Source: Thiotrichaceae bacterium
GTDB lineage: Bacteria > Pseudomonadota > Gammaproteobacteria > Thiotrichales > Thiotrichaceae
Assembly (NCBI GenBank): GCA_026992705.1
Contig: JALWYT010000262.1
Coordinates: 1 to 13,759 of the forward strand
Direction of reading: 5' to 3'
DNA: 13,759 bases
Within the stretch, counting starts at the first letter, position 1. Each line of letters begins with the position of its first letter. The position numbers were made by a program, and so were the translations under genes. The notes under the pieces are model-generated. The model saw only the letters and a list, made by a program, of their open reading frames with translations. It had not been told where the DNA came from and did no database searches. Below, one piece after another: positions 12,883 through 13,759 of this stretch.

Positions 12883-13759
12883 AGATTTGTTCTGGCAACC
12901 ATGTCACCAAGTCAGGGAAGAAAGATAAAATAATTAAAGCCAATAATTGAATCAGTATAAAAGGAATCACGCCTTTATAAATATCGCGTGTTTTGACTGC
13001 TTTAGGAGCAACACCACGCAGATAAAATAAAGCAAAACCAAAAGGCGGTGTGAGGAAAGAGGTTTGCAGATTAATTGCAATCATAACCCCCAACCAAATC
13101 GGATCAATGCCCATTGTTAATAGAATTGGAGCAACAATTGGTACAACCACAAAGGTAATTTCAATAAAATCAAGGATAAAGCCTAATAAGAAAATCACCA
13201 ACATTATCACGAATACAGCAGTGATTTTCCCGCCGGGTAAATTAGTTAATAAGGCGTGGATTTGCTCATCACCGCCAAAACCACGAAAAACCAAAGAGAA
13301 TAAAGAAGCTCCAATTAAAATCAGGAAGACCATACTGGTTACTCGCACGGTATTGAGCGATACCTCTTGCAAGCGTGCAAAGCTTAAACGCCCTTTGACA
13401 GCCGCCAATAGCATCGCTCCTACTGCCCCAACCGATGCCGCTTCAGTGATATTTGCAATACCAGCTAGAATTGAACCGAGTACTGCAACAATTAAAAACA
13501 ACGGTGGAAATAATGCAGTGATAAAATAACCGATATTTCGTTCTGGGCGTTTGTCTTTAGGGATAATAGGCATGGAGGCAGGTTTAAATAGTCCCATCAA
13601 TAATAAATACACAATATACATGCCCACTAGCATCAAGCCTGGAATCATCGCCCCTGCGAATAAATCGCCGACGGAAACGGTTTCTGGTGAGTAGATACCT
13701 TGAGCTAATTGTGCTTGCTGGAATGCAGATGATATTTGATCACCGAGTAGAACCAATAC
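12872..13759 (-). CDS. TRAP transporter large permease subunit (DctM type), C-terminal part
   Basis: Only the C-terminal 295 or so residues are visible; the frame is open to the window edge, so about 130-170 N-terminal residues lie outside. The protein is almost entirely membrane segments, with the DctM landmarks VSVGDLFAGAMIPGLML, the conserved loop ITEAASVGAVGAMLLA, DFIEITFVVVPIVAPIL, and the C-terminal NLQTSFLTPPFGFALFYLRG, followed by the usual last helix. Large TRAP permeases form the main Na+-coupled transport channel for organic acids delivered by a periplasmic binding protein; the solute cannot be read here. The small permease and binding protein genes would be expected beyond the window, upstream on this strand. 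Its stop codon overlaps or abuts the start of nadC. Confidence 0.92.
   Translation of the reverse strand, partial: VLVLLGDQISSAFQQAQLAQGIYSPETVSVGDLFAGAMIPGLMLVGMYIVYLLLMGLFKPASMPIIPKDKRPERNIGYFITALFPPLFLIVAVLGSILAGIANITEAASVGAVGAMLLAAVKGRLSFARLQEVSLNTVRVTSMVFLILIGASLFSLVFRGFGGDEQIHALLTNLPGGKITAVFVIMLVIFLLGFILDFIEITFVVVPIVAPILLTMGIDPIWLGVMIAINLQTSFLTPPFGFALFYLRGVAPKAVKTRDIYKGVIPFILIQLLALIILSFFPDLVTWLPEQIYGQ

Noticed and set aside
13050..13529. Open frame of 159 codons on the plus strand
   Set aside because: It lies wholly antisense to the TRAP permease, which has clear family motifs; its composition (many Ile, Thr, Pro and Lys) is that of an antisense shadow.
1..13759. Mobile elements, CRISPR arrays, tRNA or rRNA genes
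   Set aside because: No transposase or integrase frame, no regularly spaced repeat array and no tRNA-like cloverleaf or rRNA sequence was seen; the inverted repeats found are short and intergenic or at gene ends.

Overview
The window looks like chromosomal DNA of an AT-rich, autotrophic, probably sulfur-oxidising gammaproteobacterium. The main evidence is a Form IA RuBisCO operon with its own LysR regulator and the CbbQ/CbbO activase pair, no carboxysome shell genes in view, and a TauE/SafE-type exporter of the kind often used for sulfite or sulfonates. The taxonomic guess (Thiotrichales-like or a related free-living or symbiotic sulfur oxidiser) is inference. There is no integrase, transposase, IS, CRISPR array, tRNA or rRNA.

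Layout. Positions 48-617 (-) encode a lipoprotein phosphatase of the dual-specificity type. Positions 835-1014 (-) encode a 59-residue ribbon-helix-helix-like protein with an excellent ribosome binding site. Positions 1199-1957 (-) encode a TauE/SafE permease. Divergent from it, 1988-3930 (+) is a compact three-gene unit: an exported DUF4124 coiled-coil protein, a short-chain dehydrogenase (4-bp overlap) and an acidic protein of unknown function with a GTG start. A 63-residue orphan gene on the minus strand (4113-4304) has its own terminator. A 140-residue unknown (4633-5055, +) follows an extended -10 promoter and converges on cbbR with only two bases between the stop codons.

The core is cbbR (5058-5960, -) divergent from cbbL-cbbS-orf103-cbbQ-cbbO (6239-11994, +), closed by a strong Rho-independent terminator at 12009-12041. 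CbbR probably controls the operon from the 278-bp divergent region, which holds two ACTT-N7-AAGT-type dyads. CbbL and CbbS form the L8S8 enzyme; CbbQ (AAA+ ATPase) and CbbO (von Willebrand A adaptor) remodel inhibited RuBisCO. A small uncharacterised protein, orf103, sits between cbbS and cbbQ and is the best candidate here for a new RuBisCO-associated factor. Perfect stem-loops lie in three of the four intergenic gaps of the operon and may set the expression ratio of enzyme to activase.

The right end, on the minus strand, holds the end of a TRAP transporter large permease gene (cut by the window edge) overlapping nadC, which converges on the cbb terminator.
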